The notes: generated from the letters alone by a model not told the origin. A stretch of DNA of 45,479 nt from Saccharopolyspora shandongensis (GCF_900106995.1 NZ_FNOK01000070.1:1-45479); one strand, 5' to 3'. Positions 36,107-44,973 are shown, counted from the first letter of the stretch. Made by a program: numbers and translations.

Positions 36107-36261
36107 AGCCGACTATTCAGAGCGTCTCCCGGTGGGCCACCGACGCGATGGGGCGTCGCCTTCGCATTGCCCACCAGGCGAAGCGAACGGGCACTGCGCC
36201 GATGCCGGTGGCGGTAGCCTGATCAACTGTTCGTGCCGAGCGCGAAGGGCGGGAGACGGTC

Positions 36262-37551
36262 ATGACTTCGAGGCTGGCCGGTGACGTGGTCGGTGGACGC
36301 TACCGGCTGGCCGCCGAACTGGGGTCCGGTGGTTTCGGGCGGGTCTGGCGGGCCCGCGACGAGACCCTCGACGTCGACGTTGCGATCAAGGAACTGCAGC
36401 TGCCGCCGGGGATGCCGGAAGTCGAACGGGCCGAGCGGCTAGCGCGCGCCACTCGCGAGGCCCGCAACGCCGCCCGGTTGCGCAAGCACGACGGCATCGT
36501 CGCGATCCACGACGTCGTCATCGAGGACGGCCTTCCGTGGATCGTCATGGAACTGGTCGACGGCTGCTCGCTGAGCGAGCACATCGAGCAGCACGGACCG
36601 CTTCCGGCGGACAGGGCAGCCGAAGTGGCCACGGCGCTGCTGATGGCGATGGGCGCAGCACACCGGGAAGGTGTTGTGCACCGCGACATCAAACCGGCCA
36701 ACGTCATGCTCGCCGAGGACGGGAAGGTCCTGCTCACCGACTTCGGGACCGCGATCCGCCACACCGACACCGCGCTGACCGCAACCGGGATGTTCATCGG
36801 CTCGGCGGAGTACACGGCGCCCGAGCGGTTGCGCGGCACCGATGGACTTCCCGCCAGCGATCTGTTCTCCCTCGGCGTGACCCTCTACCAGGCCGTCGAA
36901 GGCATATCGCCGTTCCGGCGCGAAACCCAGGAAGCGACGCTGGCCGCAGTACTGCTGGAGGAGGCCCCGGCACCGCGGCGAACCGGACCGCTCACGCAGC
37001 TCATCACCCGGCTGCTGGACAAGGACCCGGACCGCAGGCCGACGGTCGCCGAGGCGCTGACCATGGCAGGTGAGCAGCCCGCCACCAAGGTCCACGTGCA
37101 GCGCGGCACCAAGATCCTCCCGACGCGGCCGAAGAAGTGGCAGCCCAAAGGCGTTGCCGCGCTGATGGCGATCATCACCGGACTCGGCATCGCCGGACTC
37201 CCCGATGCCGGCGGCACGTGGGGGTACTTCGAGAGCTACGGGGACACTGACTTGGTCAGCGGCGCCGTATTGAGCCTCGCCGTTGCCGATGTCGTCATCG
37301 TCGGCTTGCTGTGCGCCGGTTTCGCTCGATTCCTGCCGAAGGGCATCGGCAAGACCGTCACCGTCGTCGTCATCGTCGGCGGGCTCGTCTTCGGTTGCGG
37401 TGCCGCAGCTTTCGCTTTCAACGGCGTCGGAGAGACCTTCCGGAACACGGCGGAGTTCTCAGGACAGGAGTCCGCGACGGCGTCGCTGGTCCTGATCACC
37501 AGCATCGTCCTCGTGGCGGCCGGTTTGACCTGGGAGTCCTGGAAAAAGTAA
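36262..37551 (+). CDS. Membrane-bound Ser/Thr protein kinase
   Basis: A protein of 429 aa. The kinase domain spans residues 12-275, with glycine loop GSGGFGRV (21-28), lysine K43 (VAIKEL), catalytic H139-R-D141 (VVHRDIKPANVML), D159-F-G (LLTDFGTA), and APERL. After a short linker, about four hydrophobic helices (residues 297-425) form a membrane domain without PASTA repeats, so the sensing part is within or near the membrane. It is a Hanks-type kinase of the actinobacterial kind. The start is ATG 36262. Its partner substrates are unknown; the following gap to 37703 holds no gene. Confidence 0.9.
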   Translation: MTSRLAGDVVGGRYRLAAELGSGGFGRVWRARDETLDVDVAIKELQLPPGMPEVERAERLARATREARNAARLRKHDGIVAIHDVVIEDGLPWIVMELVDGCSLSEHIEQHGPLPADRAAEVATALLMAMGAAHREGVVHRDIKPANVMLAEDGKVLLTDFGTAIRHTDTALTATGMFIGSAEYTAPERLRGTDGLPASDLFSLGVTLYQAVEGISPFRRETQEATLAAVLLEEAPAPRRTGPLTQLITRLLDKDPDRRPTVAEALTMAGEQPATKVHVQRGTKILPTRPKKWQPKGVAALMAIITGLGIAGLPDAGGTWGYFESYGDTDLVSGAVLSLAVADVVIVGLLCAGFARFLPKGIGKTVTVVVIVGGLVFGCGAAAFAFNGVGETFRNTAEFSGQESATASLVLITSIVLVAAGLTWESWKK

Positions 37552-37702
37552 TGCCTGGACCCACGCGAAACGATCAGAAGCCGAACACAACCGTGCCCGA
37601 CGCGAGGCCCGACCAGCCCCGAATGCCTGGCTGATCGGACCGGCAGCATCGACGGCTACGGCACGAGGCCGACACCGACCTTGCCAGCGCGCGGACTCTG
37701 CT

Positions 37703-38284
37703 TCACGGCCTGGCTCCGGGGCCTCCGGGCTGTTCCGGCCGGTGACTGCTCGCGGCTTTGAAGTACTGGTTCGAGGGCTTGAGGAACACCAGGGCGAGGA
37801 ACACCGGCATCGCGACCAGCACCATCAACAACTCGACGCTGGCGATGAGCGCGCCCGGCTGGCTGATGAGAGCCCCCAGCTGGAAATCGACCATGATGAG
37901 CATCTGGCTGATGCCGAAAAGGCCGTAGAGCAGCCAGATCCCGGCGAGGATCGCGAGTGTGGTCCGAGCCCAGTTCCGGCCGGCGCGCATCCGGAACGCG
38001 AAGATCACCCACAGCGCGGTGAGCGCGAAGTTGCCCAACGTGTTGAACACGTTGAAGATGAGCGGGCCTTGCCATGAATCGAGATATCTGATGACCTGCA
38101 GCGCGAGGACCACGAAGCTGATGCCGGTCAGCATCGACGAGAGGATCGGCACCACGATGCCGATCAAGGTCGCGAACGTCACCGTCCCGGGCGCTTTCGG
38201 TCGGCCGAACTGCTGCTGTGGCGGAAGCTCTTGGTTTCCCGCCGGCTGGGACTGCTGCTGCGACCAAGGATTTTGAGGCACTGT
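37703..38284 (-). CDS. Four-helix membrane protein of unknown function
   Basis: A protein of about 193 aa. The N terminus is cytoplasmic-like and rich in Q and P (NPWSQQQSQPAGNQEL). Four hydrophobic helices follow near residues 36-66, 76-98, 106-130 and 145-168, then a hydrophilic tail. FRMRAGRNWART between helices 2 and 3 is the positive loop, a pattern seen in many actinobacterial 'DUF' membrane proteins. I do not recognise more. The start at GTG 38284 is a guess; the frame stays open to 38317. It converges on the kinase. Confidence 0.7.
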   Translation of the reverse strand, partial: TVPQNPWSQQQSQPAGNQELPPQQQFGRPKAPGTVTFATLIGIVVPILSSMLTGISFVVLALQVIRYLDSWQGPLIFNVFNTLGNFALTALWVIFAFRMRAGRNWARTTLAILAGIWLLYGLFGISQMLIMVDFQLGALISQPGALIASVELLMVLVAMPVFLALVFLKPSNQYFKAASSHRPEQPGGPGARP

Positions 38285-38419
38285 CACGCGGAGAGAGTAG
38301 ACATCTACAACGATCAAGAATGTGCCTGTTTGCCGTCATCTTCAGATGAGCCGTAACTCGCGTAACTGCCCAGCACGCAGCCACAGACGGACGCAACAAG
38401 ACGGAGCCGGTGTTGCGGC

Positions 38420-38556
38420 TCAGACCTCGAACGCCACCGTGACCGGAGCGTGGTCGGACCAGCGCTGGTCATAGGACTCCGCGAGCTCGACCACCGCCGA
38501 CGCCGCTCGCTTCGCCAGGGCTTCGGAAGCCACCTGGTAATCGATGCATCAGCCGG
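38420..38556 (-). pseudogene. Decayed 3' end of a second xth (exonuclease III) gene
   Basis: This reads ...IDYQVASEALAKRAA, then ESYDQRWSDHAPVTVAFEV and stop. The last 41 codons match the intact xth C terminus (IDYLVSSPDLASRC, ESYDQRWSDHAPVTAVFDR) at 27 positions. Just upstream, the codon equivalent to the conserved tryptophan is TGA, and similarity ends at CAGCCGG|TTAAAG (38556/38557). With the intact gene at 39294, it brackets the mntA-hepT cassette as diverged direct repeats. It is not a recent duplicate because the two ends differ. Confidence 0.8.
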
Positions 38557-38581
38557 TTAAAGCCAGATCGGCCGAACGCCC

Positions 38582-38920
38582 TCAGCGTTCCAAGAGCCGC
38601 CGCAGAACACTAGCCAGCCCTGGGAGCCTCTCGGTGAGGACTTGCCAAACCAGGGCATCGTCGACTGTCGCGTACCCATGGATGAGGATGTTGCGGAATG
38701 CCACGATACGGCCGAGATCCGGCACCTGCGCGGCAAGCACGGAATCCGCCTTTGACAGCTGGTTCAGAGCTTCGCCGATGATCTCGAACTGGCGCTCGAC
38801 AGCAGAACGCAACATGGGGTTCGCTTGATAACCGGCGAAATCCTCGCCCTTGCTGAAGTCGCTCAGTAATTCCGCTGCCTGAAGCGCATCCCAGAGGTAG
38901 GCACGAGCGTCACGCTGCAT
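38582..38920 (-). CDS. hepT: HEPN-domain toxin (HepT, DUF86)
   Basis: A protein of 112 aa, all-helical. The RX4HXY active motif of HEPN ribonucleases is R76-NILI-H81-G-Y83. In the known MntA/HepT systems the toxin cleaves RNA and is silenced by AMP groups added to this tyrosine by MntA. The start ATG (38920) overlaps the mntA end by 11 nt, so they are coexpressed. Its composition is less GC-rich than the flanking genes, suggesting transfer. It sits next to the decayed xth end. Confidence 0.9.
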   Translation of the reverse strand: MQRDARAYLWDALQAAELLSDFSKGEDFAGYQANPMLRSAVERQFEIIGEALNQLSKADSVLAAQVPDLGRIVAFRNILIHGYATVDDALVWQVLTERLPGLASVLRRLLER

Positions 38921-39218
38921 AGAGGAGTTCCCTGCTGTCCAGCACGTGCTGTTTGAAATAGGGATTGCGAATGCTTGTGGCGCTCACGAGGTCGACCGGG
39001 CGATCGAGGATCCGCTCCAGCCCCTCCTTCAGATCGAAGTAGGTGCTGAAGTAGTCGAACCCCGGACCAACATCAAAGTCGACCAGCACATCAACATCGC
39101 TGGACACAGGATCGAACGAGTCCCCCACAGCCGAGCCGAACAGGTCGAGGCGACGCACCGAGAGCAAGCGGCAGAGCTCTTCGATCTCGCTGTGTTTCGC
39201 TTCGATCAACTCGTGCAC
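38910..39218 (-). CDS. mntA: Minimal nucleotidyltransferase antitoxin (MntA)
   Basis: A protein of 102 aa with the nucleotidyltransferase signature G28-S29...D41-V-D43 (LFGSAVGDSFDPVSSDVDVLVDF), matching GSX10DXD. Known family members add AMP to HepT to neutralise it. The start is GTG 39218, with GGAGGTGAGG ahead. It lies 75 bp after the intact xth stop and precedes hepT in the usual antitoxin-toxin order. Its low GC relative to the flanks agrees with acquisition. Confidence 0.9.
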   Translation of the reverse strand: MHELIEAKHSEIEELCRLLSVRRLDLFGSAVGDSFDPVSSDVDVLVDFDVGPGFDYFSTYFDLKEGLERILDRPVDLVSATSIRNPYFKQHVLDSRELLYAA

Positions 39219-39293
39219 AACCTCACCTCCCGAGGTCGATTGTGCCCGATCAGACCTGGCTGGTCACGGTCGCTCTGATGGGCCTGTCTGACG

Positions 39294-40088
39294 CTAACGA
39301 TCGAACACGGCGGTTACCGGGGCGTGGTCACTCCAGCGCTGGTCGTAGCTCTCGGCCCTCTCCACGTACGCATCCGTGCAGCGGCTTGCCAGGTCAGGCG
39401 AACTCACGAGGTAGTCGATGCGCCAGCCGGAGTCGTTGTCGAAGGCCTTGCCCCGGTAGGACCACCAGGAGTACGGACCCGGGCCTTCCGGGTGGAGGTT
39501 CCGGACCACGTCCTCGTAGCCGCTCTCGAAGATCTCCGTCAGCCAGGCCCGCTCCTCCGGGAGGAAGCCCGCTTCCTTCTGGTTCGACTTCCAGTTCTTC
39601 AGGTCGATCTGCTGGTGCGCGATGTTCCAGTCGCCGCAGACCAGCACCTCGCGGCCCGCCGCCGCGGCTCGTCCGCGCAGGTCTTCCAGGTACGCGCGGA
39701 ACTCCTTCATGAAGCGTTCCTTCTCGTCCTGGCGCGGGGTGCCGACGTCGCCGCTGGGCAGGTACAGGCTCGCGACCACGAGGCCCGGCAGGTCGATCTC
39801 CGCGTAGCGGCCGCTCTCGTCGAACTCCGCCGAGCCGAAGCCGATGCGCACCGCCTCCGGCTCCGCGCGGCTGTAGATCGCCACCCCGGCGCGGCCCTTC
39901 GCCGAGCTCGGGGCGAGCACGGTGTGCCAGCCGGCCGGTTCCAAGACCTCCGGCGCGAGCTGTTCGGGTTCTGCGCGGGTCTCCTGAAGGCAGATCACGT
40001 CGGCTCGGGTGGCGGCGAGCCACTCCACGAAGCCCTTCTTCGCGGCGGCGCGCAGGCCGTTGACGTTCACGGTCGACACAGTCAGCAC
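39294..40088 (-). CDS. xth: Exodeoxyribonuclease III / AP endonuclease
   Basis: A protein of about 264 aa, EEP family. Conserved motifs in order: VNVNGLRAAAKKGF, ICLQETRAEPEQ (metal-binding Glu), SLYLPSGD, VCGDWNIAHQQIDL, GWRIDYLVSSPDLA, and the closing SDHAPV. It repairs abasic sites and trims 3' ends in base excision repair. The start is GTG 40088; the frame extends to 40112 but a leaderless promoter pattern favours 40088. Its 3' end also exists as a diverged remnant 740 bp further on. Confidence 0.93.
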   Translation of the reverse strand: MLTVSTVNVNGLRAAAKKGFVEWLAATRADVICLQETRAEPEQLAPEVLEPAGWHTVLAPSSAKGRAGVAIYSRAEPEAVRIGFGSAEFDESGRYAEIDLPGLVVASLYLPSGDVGTPRQDEKERFMKEFRAYLEDLRGRAAAAGREVLVCGDWNIAHQQIDLKNWKSNQKEAGFLPEERAWLTEIFESGYEDVVRNLHPEGPGPYSWWSYRGKAFDNDSGWRIDYLVSSPDLASRCTDAYVERAESYDQRWSDHAPVTAVFDR

Positions 40089-40095
40089 GCCAGCG

Positions 40096-40122
40096 AGGGT
40101 AACCACCGGCACCGACGGTCAA
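40096..40122 (-). promoter_or_regulatory. Possible leaderless promoter of xth
   Basis: On the minus strand: TTGACC (40122-40117), 15 bp, TACCCT (40101-40096), then seven bases to GTG 40088. The spacer is short, so this is tentative. Confidence 0.4.
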
Positions 40123-40163
40123 CCCGCCCGGTCGCCCCGCCGCGGCCGAACGATCTTCCGGGC

Positions 40164-41510
40164 TCAGGCCAGCCAGAACGCTTCGCGGGTGCGACGGCGC
40201 CGGTCGCGGCGGCGGGTGGGTTTCGGCGCCGCCGGTCGCTGCCACAGCCACATGCACACCCGGGCGCCGCCGAGGCTGGAGCGGTCGACCGCGAGCCGTC
40301 CGCCGGTGGATTCGGCGACCCGGCGGGCGATGTCCAGGCCGAGCCCGGTCGATCCGGCGCTGCTGCGCCCGCGCTGCACGGCGTCGGAGGACTCCGCCAC
40401 CCCGGGCCCGGCGTCCTCCACGATCACCCCGACCACGCCGTCCCTCTGCTGCACCGACACCACGAACTCGGTCCGCTCCGGGGTGTGCCGGAAGACGTTG
40501 CCCACCACGGCGTCCACCGACGCGGCGAGCTCCGCTCTCGGCACCGGGACGTGCACCTCGCCCCCCGCGCCGCGCAGGCTCCACGGCCGCTGCTGGTCCT
40601 CGGCCAGCGCCGACCAGAACCCGAGCCGCTCGCGCAGCAGCTCCGCGACGTCGCAGTCGGCCTCCTCCCTCGGCCCGGTCCGGCGGGCGCTGGTGATCAC
40701 CAGGTCCACCTCGCGTTCCAGCCGGTCGATGGCGACCCTGGTCTGCTCGGCCGCCTGATCGTCGCCCAGCGCCTCCGCGTTGAGCCGCAGCGCCGTCAGC
40801 GGGGTGCGCAGGCGGTGCGAGAGGTCCGCGGCCATCTCGCGCTCGGCGGCGAGCAGCTGGCGGACCCGGTCGGCCATGGTGTTGAACGCGCGCCCGGCCT
40901 CCACCAGTTCGGGCGGGCCGCTGGGATGCACCCGGACGCTGAGGTCGCCGGCGCCCAGCGCGGACGAGGCCTCGGCGAGCCGGGTCGTCGCGCGCACGAC
41001 GCGGGCCGCCAGCCGGTCCGCGACCAGCAGCGACCCGATGACCAGGACCAGCCCGACGGCACCGAGCACGAGCCAGGCCCGCAGCACCCCGCGGGTCTGG
41101 TCCGCGGCGGGCACGAACACCTCGGCCAGCGCGGTGCGGCCGCCGTCCAGCGCGATGGGCTGCACGAACGCCGTGCCGCCGGCCACTTCCACGCTGGAGG
41201 TCCGCACGTCGGACATCGCGAGGTGCACGTCACCGGCACCGACCCGGCCCGAGCCCACCACGCCGCCGTCCGGCAGGTACACCGCGACCCGCCCGGACTG
41301 CCCGGCGCGCGTGCTGGCGACGGCCCTGCCGACCAGCGCGTGATCGGTCGTGGTGGCCAGCACCGGCGCCAGCGCGACGGCCTGCCGTTCGGCGTCGGAC
41401 ATCGCCTGGTCGCGGGCCATCTCCTTGATCATCAGGCCGAGCGGGATGAGGAACGCCAGGGCGACCATCGAGGTCACCGCCAGCGCCACCAGGACGATCG
41501 TGCGCCTCAT
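40164..41510 (-). CDS. Two-component sensor histidine kinase
   Basis: A protein of about 448 aa. First membrane helix at residues 4-27, extracytoplasmic sensor about 28-143, second helix about 144-165, HAMP about 166-218, then the phosphoacceptor region ADLSHRLRTPLTALRLNAEAL (H232). ATPase boxes: N-box VVGNVFRHTPE, G1 VIVEDAGPGV, G2 GSTGLGLDIARRV. The start ATG 41510 overlaps the response regulator stop in an ATGA junction. The sensor signal is not evident, but the divergent exported protein gene next to the regulator may be a target or partner. Confidence 0.93.
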   Translation of the reverse strand: MRRTIVLVALAVTSMVALAFLIPLGLMIKEMARDQAMSDAERQAVALAPVLATTTDHALVGRAVASTRAGQSGRVAVYLPDGGVVGSGRVGAGDVHLAMSDVRTSSVEVAGGTAFVQPIALDGGRTALAEVFVPAADQTRGVLRAWLVLGAVGLVLVIGSLLVADRLAARVVRATTRLAEASSALGAGDLSVRVHPSGPPELVEAGRAFNTMADRVRQLLAAEREMAADLSHRLRTPLTALRLNAEALGDDQAAEQTRVAIDRLEREVDLVITSARRTGPREEADCDVAELLRERLGFWSALAEDQQRPWSLRGAGGEVHVPVPRAELAASVDAVVGNVFRHTPERTEFVVSVQQRDGVVGVIVEDAGPGVAESSDAVQRGRSSAGSTGLGLDIARRVAESTGGRLAVDRSSLGGARVCMWLWQRPAAPKPTRRRDRRRRTREAFWLA

Positions 41511-42184
41511 TCCGGTTCCACGAGCTTCACGCCGACGCCCCGCACGGTGTGCAGGAACCGCGGTTCCGCGGCGCTCTCGCCGAGCTTGCGCCGCAGCCAG
41601 GACAGGTGGACGTCGATGGTCTGGTCGTCGCCGTAGGACTGCCGCCACACCTGGGCCAGCAGTTCCCGGCGCGGCACCACCCGGCCGGGCCGGGCCGCGA
41701 GGTAAGCCAGCAGGTCGAACTCTCGCCGCGTCAGCTCCAGCTCGGTGCCGTCCAGCGTCGAGACCCGGCTGCCCAGGTCGATGCGCAGCCCGGCGACCTC
41801 CAGCAGTTGCGCCGGCTGCGGGCCGCGGGCGCGGCGCAGCACCGCTTCGATGCGGGCGTTGAGGTGCTCGCTGGAGAACGGTTTGACGATGTAGTCGTCC
41901 GCGCCCGCGCGCAGCAGGCGGACGATCTCGCCCTCGTCGTCGCGGGCGGTCGCCACGATGGTCGGCACGTTGGAGACGCCGCGGATCATCTTCAGCGTCT
42001 CGCCGCCGTCGAGGTCGGGCAGGCCGAGGTCGAGGATGATGACGTCCGGCGGGTGCTCGGCCACTTCGCGCAACGATGCCAGGGCCGTTCCGACGCTGCG
42101 GACCACCCAGTCACGCGCGGTCAGGTCGCGGATCATCGCCGCCCGCACCACCGGATCGTCCTCAACAACCAGAACCACAGCCAT
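41507..42184 (-). CDS. OmpR-type response regulator
   Basis: A protein of about 225 aa. Receiver: acidic pocket VVLVVEDDP, phosphoacceptor D52 (VIILDLGLPDLDG), K101 (YIVKPF). The C-terminal winged helix is LELTRREFDLLAYLAARPGRVVPRREL...TIDVHLSWLRRKLG. The start is ATG 42184; the frame is open to 42244 but the earlier part lacks a ribosome site. First gene of a two-gene operon with the kinase, divergent from a small exported protein with 143 bp of shared control region. Confidence 0.93.
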   Translation of the reverse strand: MAVVLVVEDDPVVRAAMIRDLTARDWVVRSVGTALASLREVAEHPPDVIILDLGLPDLDGGETLKMIRGVSNVPTIVATARDDEGEIVRLLRAGADDYIVKPFSSEHLNARIEAVLRRARGPQPAQLLEVAGLRIDLGSRVSTLDGTELELTRREFDLLAYLAARPGRVVPRRELLAQVWRQSYGDDQTIDVHLSWLRRKLGESAAEPRFLHTVRGVGVKLVEPE

Positions 42185-42327
42185 GGCGGCGACGATACGG
42201 AACCTGTGAGAGTTCTTCGTATTCTGGTCGGCGGGGGGCCGCACCGCGAGCGGCGGCCGGCGTTCGGCGCCGCCGAATCACGCACCCAGGGAGGCATTAC
42301 GCGCCGCAGTCGGGTAAACCCGTGCGC

Positions 42328-42810
42328 ATGAAACGAGCGGTCGCCTACGTCGGCGTGTGGTTGGCCGCGACCACCGCCGCGGTCACGCTGTCCTGGCTCG
42401 GCGTCCGCGACATCATCCGCGGCGCGGTGTTCGAGCCGCCCGACGCGATCCCGGTGGTCCAGCCGGTCACGACGGCACCGCCCCCGCCGCCGACGGAGTC
42501 AAGACCCGAGCCGACACCGACCACAGTGGACGCTCCGCCTCCGCCGCCGACGTCCACCCCGAGCCCGTCGCGGACCGCGGACTCCGGCGACGTGCGCACC
42601 TACGACGCCAAGGGCGGCAAGGTCGTGCTCTCCGTGCACGCCGACGGCGCGAAGCTGGTCTCCGCGACGCCGCGCCCCGGCTACACGGTGCAGACCTGGG
42701 ACCAGGCCGTCGGCTGGCTGCGGGTGGAGTTCACCGCCGGCCAGCACGGTTCGTCCGTGATCGCGACCTGGCACGACCACCCGACCTCGGTCCAGACCAT
42801 CGAGTACTGA
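42328..42810 (+). CDS. Exported or membrane-anchored proline-rich protein
   Basis: A protein of about 160 aa. The N terminus is a membrane helix (AVAYVGVWLAATTAAVTLSWLGV), then a long proline/threonine stretch with PPPPP runs that would span the cell wall, and a small C-terminal extracellular domain (about residues 90-160: VRTYDAKGGKVVLSVHADGAKLVSA, GYTVQTWD, SSVIATWHDHP). I do not know the family. Divergence from the response regulator suggests it is regulated by, or feeds, that system. The start is ATG 42328; GTG 42322 is an alternative. Confidence 0.8.
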   Translation: MKRAVAYVGVWLAATTAAVTLSWLGVRDIIRGAVFEPPDAIPVVQPVTTAPPPPPTESRPEPTPTTVDAPPPPPTSTPSPSRTADSGDVRTYDAKGGKVVLSVHADGAKLVSATPRPGYTVQTWDQAVGWLRVEFTAGQHGSSVIATWHDHPTSVQTIEY

Positions 42811-42834
42811 CGGGCCGAAAGCGGTTGCGGCCGG

Positions 42835-43662
42835 TCAGGATTTGCGGGCGACGCCGCCGATCAGCAAGCGGTGGAAGGCGTTCACCGGCGCCCCCGGCCC
42901 GTCCGGCCACCACGTCGCCACCGGCACCAGGCCCGGTTCCAGCAGTTCGAGCCCGCAGAAGTAGCGCTCGATCTCCTCGTGGGACCGGAACCAGCCGCTG
43001 CCCATCGCGCCGAGGTACGCCTCCTCCATCAGGTCGGCCAGCCGGGCCGCCTCGGCGTCCTCCGGACGGCAGAAGTGGCTGATCCCGACGTAGGAACCGG
43101 CGGGCAGCGCGTCGATGTAGCGCGCCATCAGCTCCTCCGGGCCGTCCTCGTCGGCGATGTGATGCAGCGTGCTGAACAGGAACAGCGCGATCGGCCGGGA
43201 CCACTCCAGCGACCTGGCGACGGGCCGCTCGGCGAGCAGGTGCTGCGGATCCGTGATGTCCGCGGCGACGAAGTGCGTGCCGTCGTTCTCCACGAGCAAG
43301 GCGCGGCCGTGCACTATGGCGGTCGGATCGTTGTCGACGTAGACGACGGCCGCATCCGGGTTGACCCGCTGCGCCACCTCGTGGGTGTTCTCCAACGTCG
43401 GCAGGCCGGATCCGCAGTCCAGGAACTGGTCGACGCCGACGGTTCCGGCCAGGTATCGGGTGACCCGTTGCAGGAAGGCGCGGTTGTCCTTGGCCAGCGC
43501 GCCGGGTTCCGGGGCGACTTCGGCGAGCGCGTCGCGCAAACCGCGATCGGCGCTGTAGTTGTCCTTGCCGCCGAGGATCGCGTCGTAGACGCGCGAACTG
43601 CTCGGCCTTGTGGGATCGATGCCCGACGGCACGCCCCCCCGCCCTTCGCCGGTTCGTGTCAT
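42835..43662 (-). CDS. SAM-dependent methyltransferase (DUF574 type)
   Basis: A protein of about 275 aa. It opens PTRPSSSRVYDAILGGKDNYSADR, the strong DUF574 (S-adenosyl methyltransferase, PF04672-like) signature, then FLDCGSGLPTLENTHEVAQ (SAM-binding loop) and YVDNDPTAIVHGRALL. The family is expanded in actinomycetes, often beside XRE/DUF397 genes as here, but substrates are unknown. The start is ATG 43662 with GGGGAG ahead. It is divergent from the XRE gene. Confidence 0.9.
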   Translation of the reverse strand: MTRTGEGRGGVPSGIDPTRPSSSRVYDAILGGKDNYSADRGLRDALAEVAPEPGALAKDNRAFLQRVTRYLAGTVGVDQFLDCGSGLPTLENTHEVAQRVNPDAAVVYVDNDPTAIVHGRALLVENDGTHFVAADITDPQHLLAERPVARSLEWSRPIALFLFSTLHHIADEDGPEELMARYIDALPAGSYVGISHFCRPEDAEAARLADLMEEAYLGAMGSGWFRSHEEIERYFCGLELLEPGLVPVATWWPDGPGAPVNAFHRLLIGGVARKS

Positions 43663-43765
43663 GCCACTCCCCAACCCCGAATTTCCGCCCCCGACAACCC
43701 CAGGTTAGGGGATCAAGCGCCGATAACGTACGTGCGGGTGGATACCGCCAATCCGGGGAAGCCAC

Positions 43766-43793
43766 TCGACCTGCAGCCGGATTCCACTACTAT
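43766..43793 (+). promoter_or_regulatory. Putative promoter of the XRE gene
   Basis: TCGACC (43766-43771), 16 bp, TACTAT (43788-43793), about 70 bp before the GTG start at 43865. Confidence 0.4.
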
Positions 43794-43864
43794 GCCCACG
43801 CGTAACGTTCAACCACTGGATCGCGACAGTGGGTCGTACAGCCCATTTCCACAGGAGGTTCCGC

Positions 43865-44731
43865 GTGGCTCCGGACAGTGCCACGGGAAGCGGCCCCACC
43901 GCCCGCCGTCTCGTGCTGGGCAGTCAGCTGCGCCGGTTGCGCGAGGCGAGCGGAATCTCCCGAGAGGACGCCGGATACGCCATCCGCGGGTCCGGGTCGA
44001 AGATCAGCCGCCTGGAGCTCGGTCGCGTCGGCTTCAAGGAACGCGACGTCGTCGACCTGCTGACCCTCTACGGCGTGACGGACCAGTCCGAGCACGAGTC
44101 CTTCCTGAACCTCGTCCGCCGGTCCAACGAACCCGGCTGGTGGCACCGGTTCAACGACCTGATGCCCTCGTGGTTCCAGGACTACGTCGGACTGGAGGAG
44201 TCGGCCGCCCGCATCCAGACCTACGAGATCCAGTTCGTGCCCGGCCTGCTGCAGACCGAGAAGTACGCCCGCGCGGTCGCCACCCAGGGTCGTCCGGAGT
44301 TCCCGGAGGACGAGCTGGACCGGCGCGTCCGGCTGCGGATGCAGCGTCAGAAGCTGTTCACCCAGCCGAAGGCGCCGCGGTTGTGGGCGGTGATCGACGA
44401 GTCGGTGCTGCACCGGCCGATCGGCGGCCGCGAAGTACTGCGCGAGCAGATCCAGTTCCTGCTCGATGCGACGGCGATGCCCGCGGTGACGCTGCAGATC
44501 CTGCCGTTCGAGCTCGGCCGGTCGGGCGCGGAGGGCGCGTTCACGATCCTGCGGTTCGCCGAGCCGGAACTGCCGGACATCGTCTACCTGGAACACCTCT
44601 GCGGCGCGCTCTACCTGGACAAGCCGGACGAGGTCGAGGTCTACAGCAAGGTCAGCCACCGGCTCGCGGTCGACGCGCAGACGCCGGAGCAGACCCGCAA
44701 GACGCTGCTCAAGGCCCTGAAGCACAGCTGA
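43865..44731 (+). CDS. XRE-family regulator with DUF5753 domain
   Basis: A protein of about 288 aa. The helix-turn-helix is LGSQLRRLREASGISREDAGYAI, then SGSKISRLELGRVGF. The DUF5753 part runs from about residue 100: EESAARIQTYEIQFVPGLLQTEKYARAV, then QRQKLFTQPKAPRLWAVIDESVLHRPIGG and LPFELGRSGAEGAFTILRFAE. This is the WhiJ-type regulator common in Streptomyces and relatives, which works with small DUF397 proteins such as the next gene. The start is GTG 43865 with AGGAGG six bases ahead. It ends in a strong hairpin. Confidence 0.92.
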   Translation: MAPDSATGSGPTARRLVLGSQLRRLREASGISREDAGYAIRGSGSKISRLELGRVGFKERDVVDLLTLYGVTDQSEHESFLNLVRRSNEPGWWHRFNDLMPSWFQDYVGLEESAARIQTYEIQFVPGLLQTEKYARAVATQGRPEFPEDELDRRVRLRMQRQKLFTQPKAPRLWAVIDESVLHRPIGGREVLREQIQFLLDATAMPAVTLQILPFELGRSGAEGAFTILRFAEPELPDIVYLEHLCGALYLDKPDEVEVYSKVSHRLAVDAQTPEQTRKTLLKALKHS

Positions 44732-44736
44732 TCGAC

Positions 44737-44765
44737 GTGCCACCGGGATCTCACCCCGGTGGCAC
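44737..44765 (+). terminator. Hairpin terminator after the XRE gene
   Basis: GTGCCACCGGG, loop of seven bases beginning ATCTCA, CCCGGTGGCAC: a perfect 11-bp stem starting 6 bp past the stop. Confidence 0.8.
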
Positions 44766-44867
44766 TTCTGCGTGCGCCGGTGACTGCGCATAGCACTCAT
44801 TCACTGACCGCGGGTCACTTAACTGGGAACAAGATTCCTCCTGTTGAGTGATCAAGGTCTCATTGAG

Positions 44868-44944
44868 ATGCACGTGCATTCAATCGTGCATCTGCACCTG
44901 CTACCTTGAGTGCACGATCAACTGCACGTGCAGATGATCGTGCA
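44868..44944. promoter_or_regulatory. Operator region with TGCAC palindromes for the DUF397 gene
   Basis: ATGCACGTGCAT at 44868-44879 and a large dyad at 44911-44944 whose left half is TGCACGATCAACTGCAC and right half GTGCAGATGATCGTGCA; the halves are reverse complements except for one base pair. A further CGTGCATCTGCAC lies at 44885-44897. A -10-like TACCTT (44902-44907) sits between the two palindromes. Such an array suggests cooperative binding, most likely by the upstream XRE protein; that is inference. Confidence 0.7.
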
Positions 44945-44973
44945 GCGTTAAGTCGGGGAAGGGTGGGGTTCGG

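Noticed and set aside
39324..41636. A 770-codon plus-strand frame across xth and the histidine kinase
   Set aside because: It runs antisense through two clear genes, has no ribosome site and has arginine/alanine-rich shadow composition.
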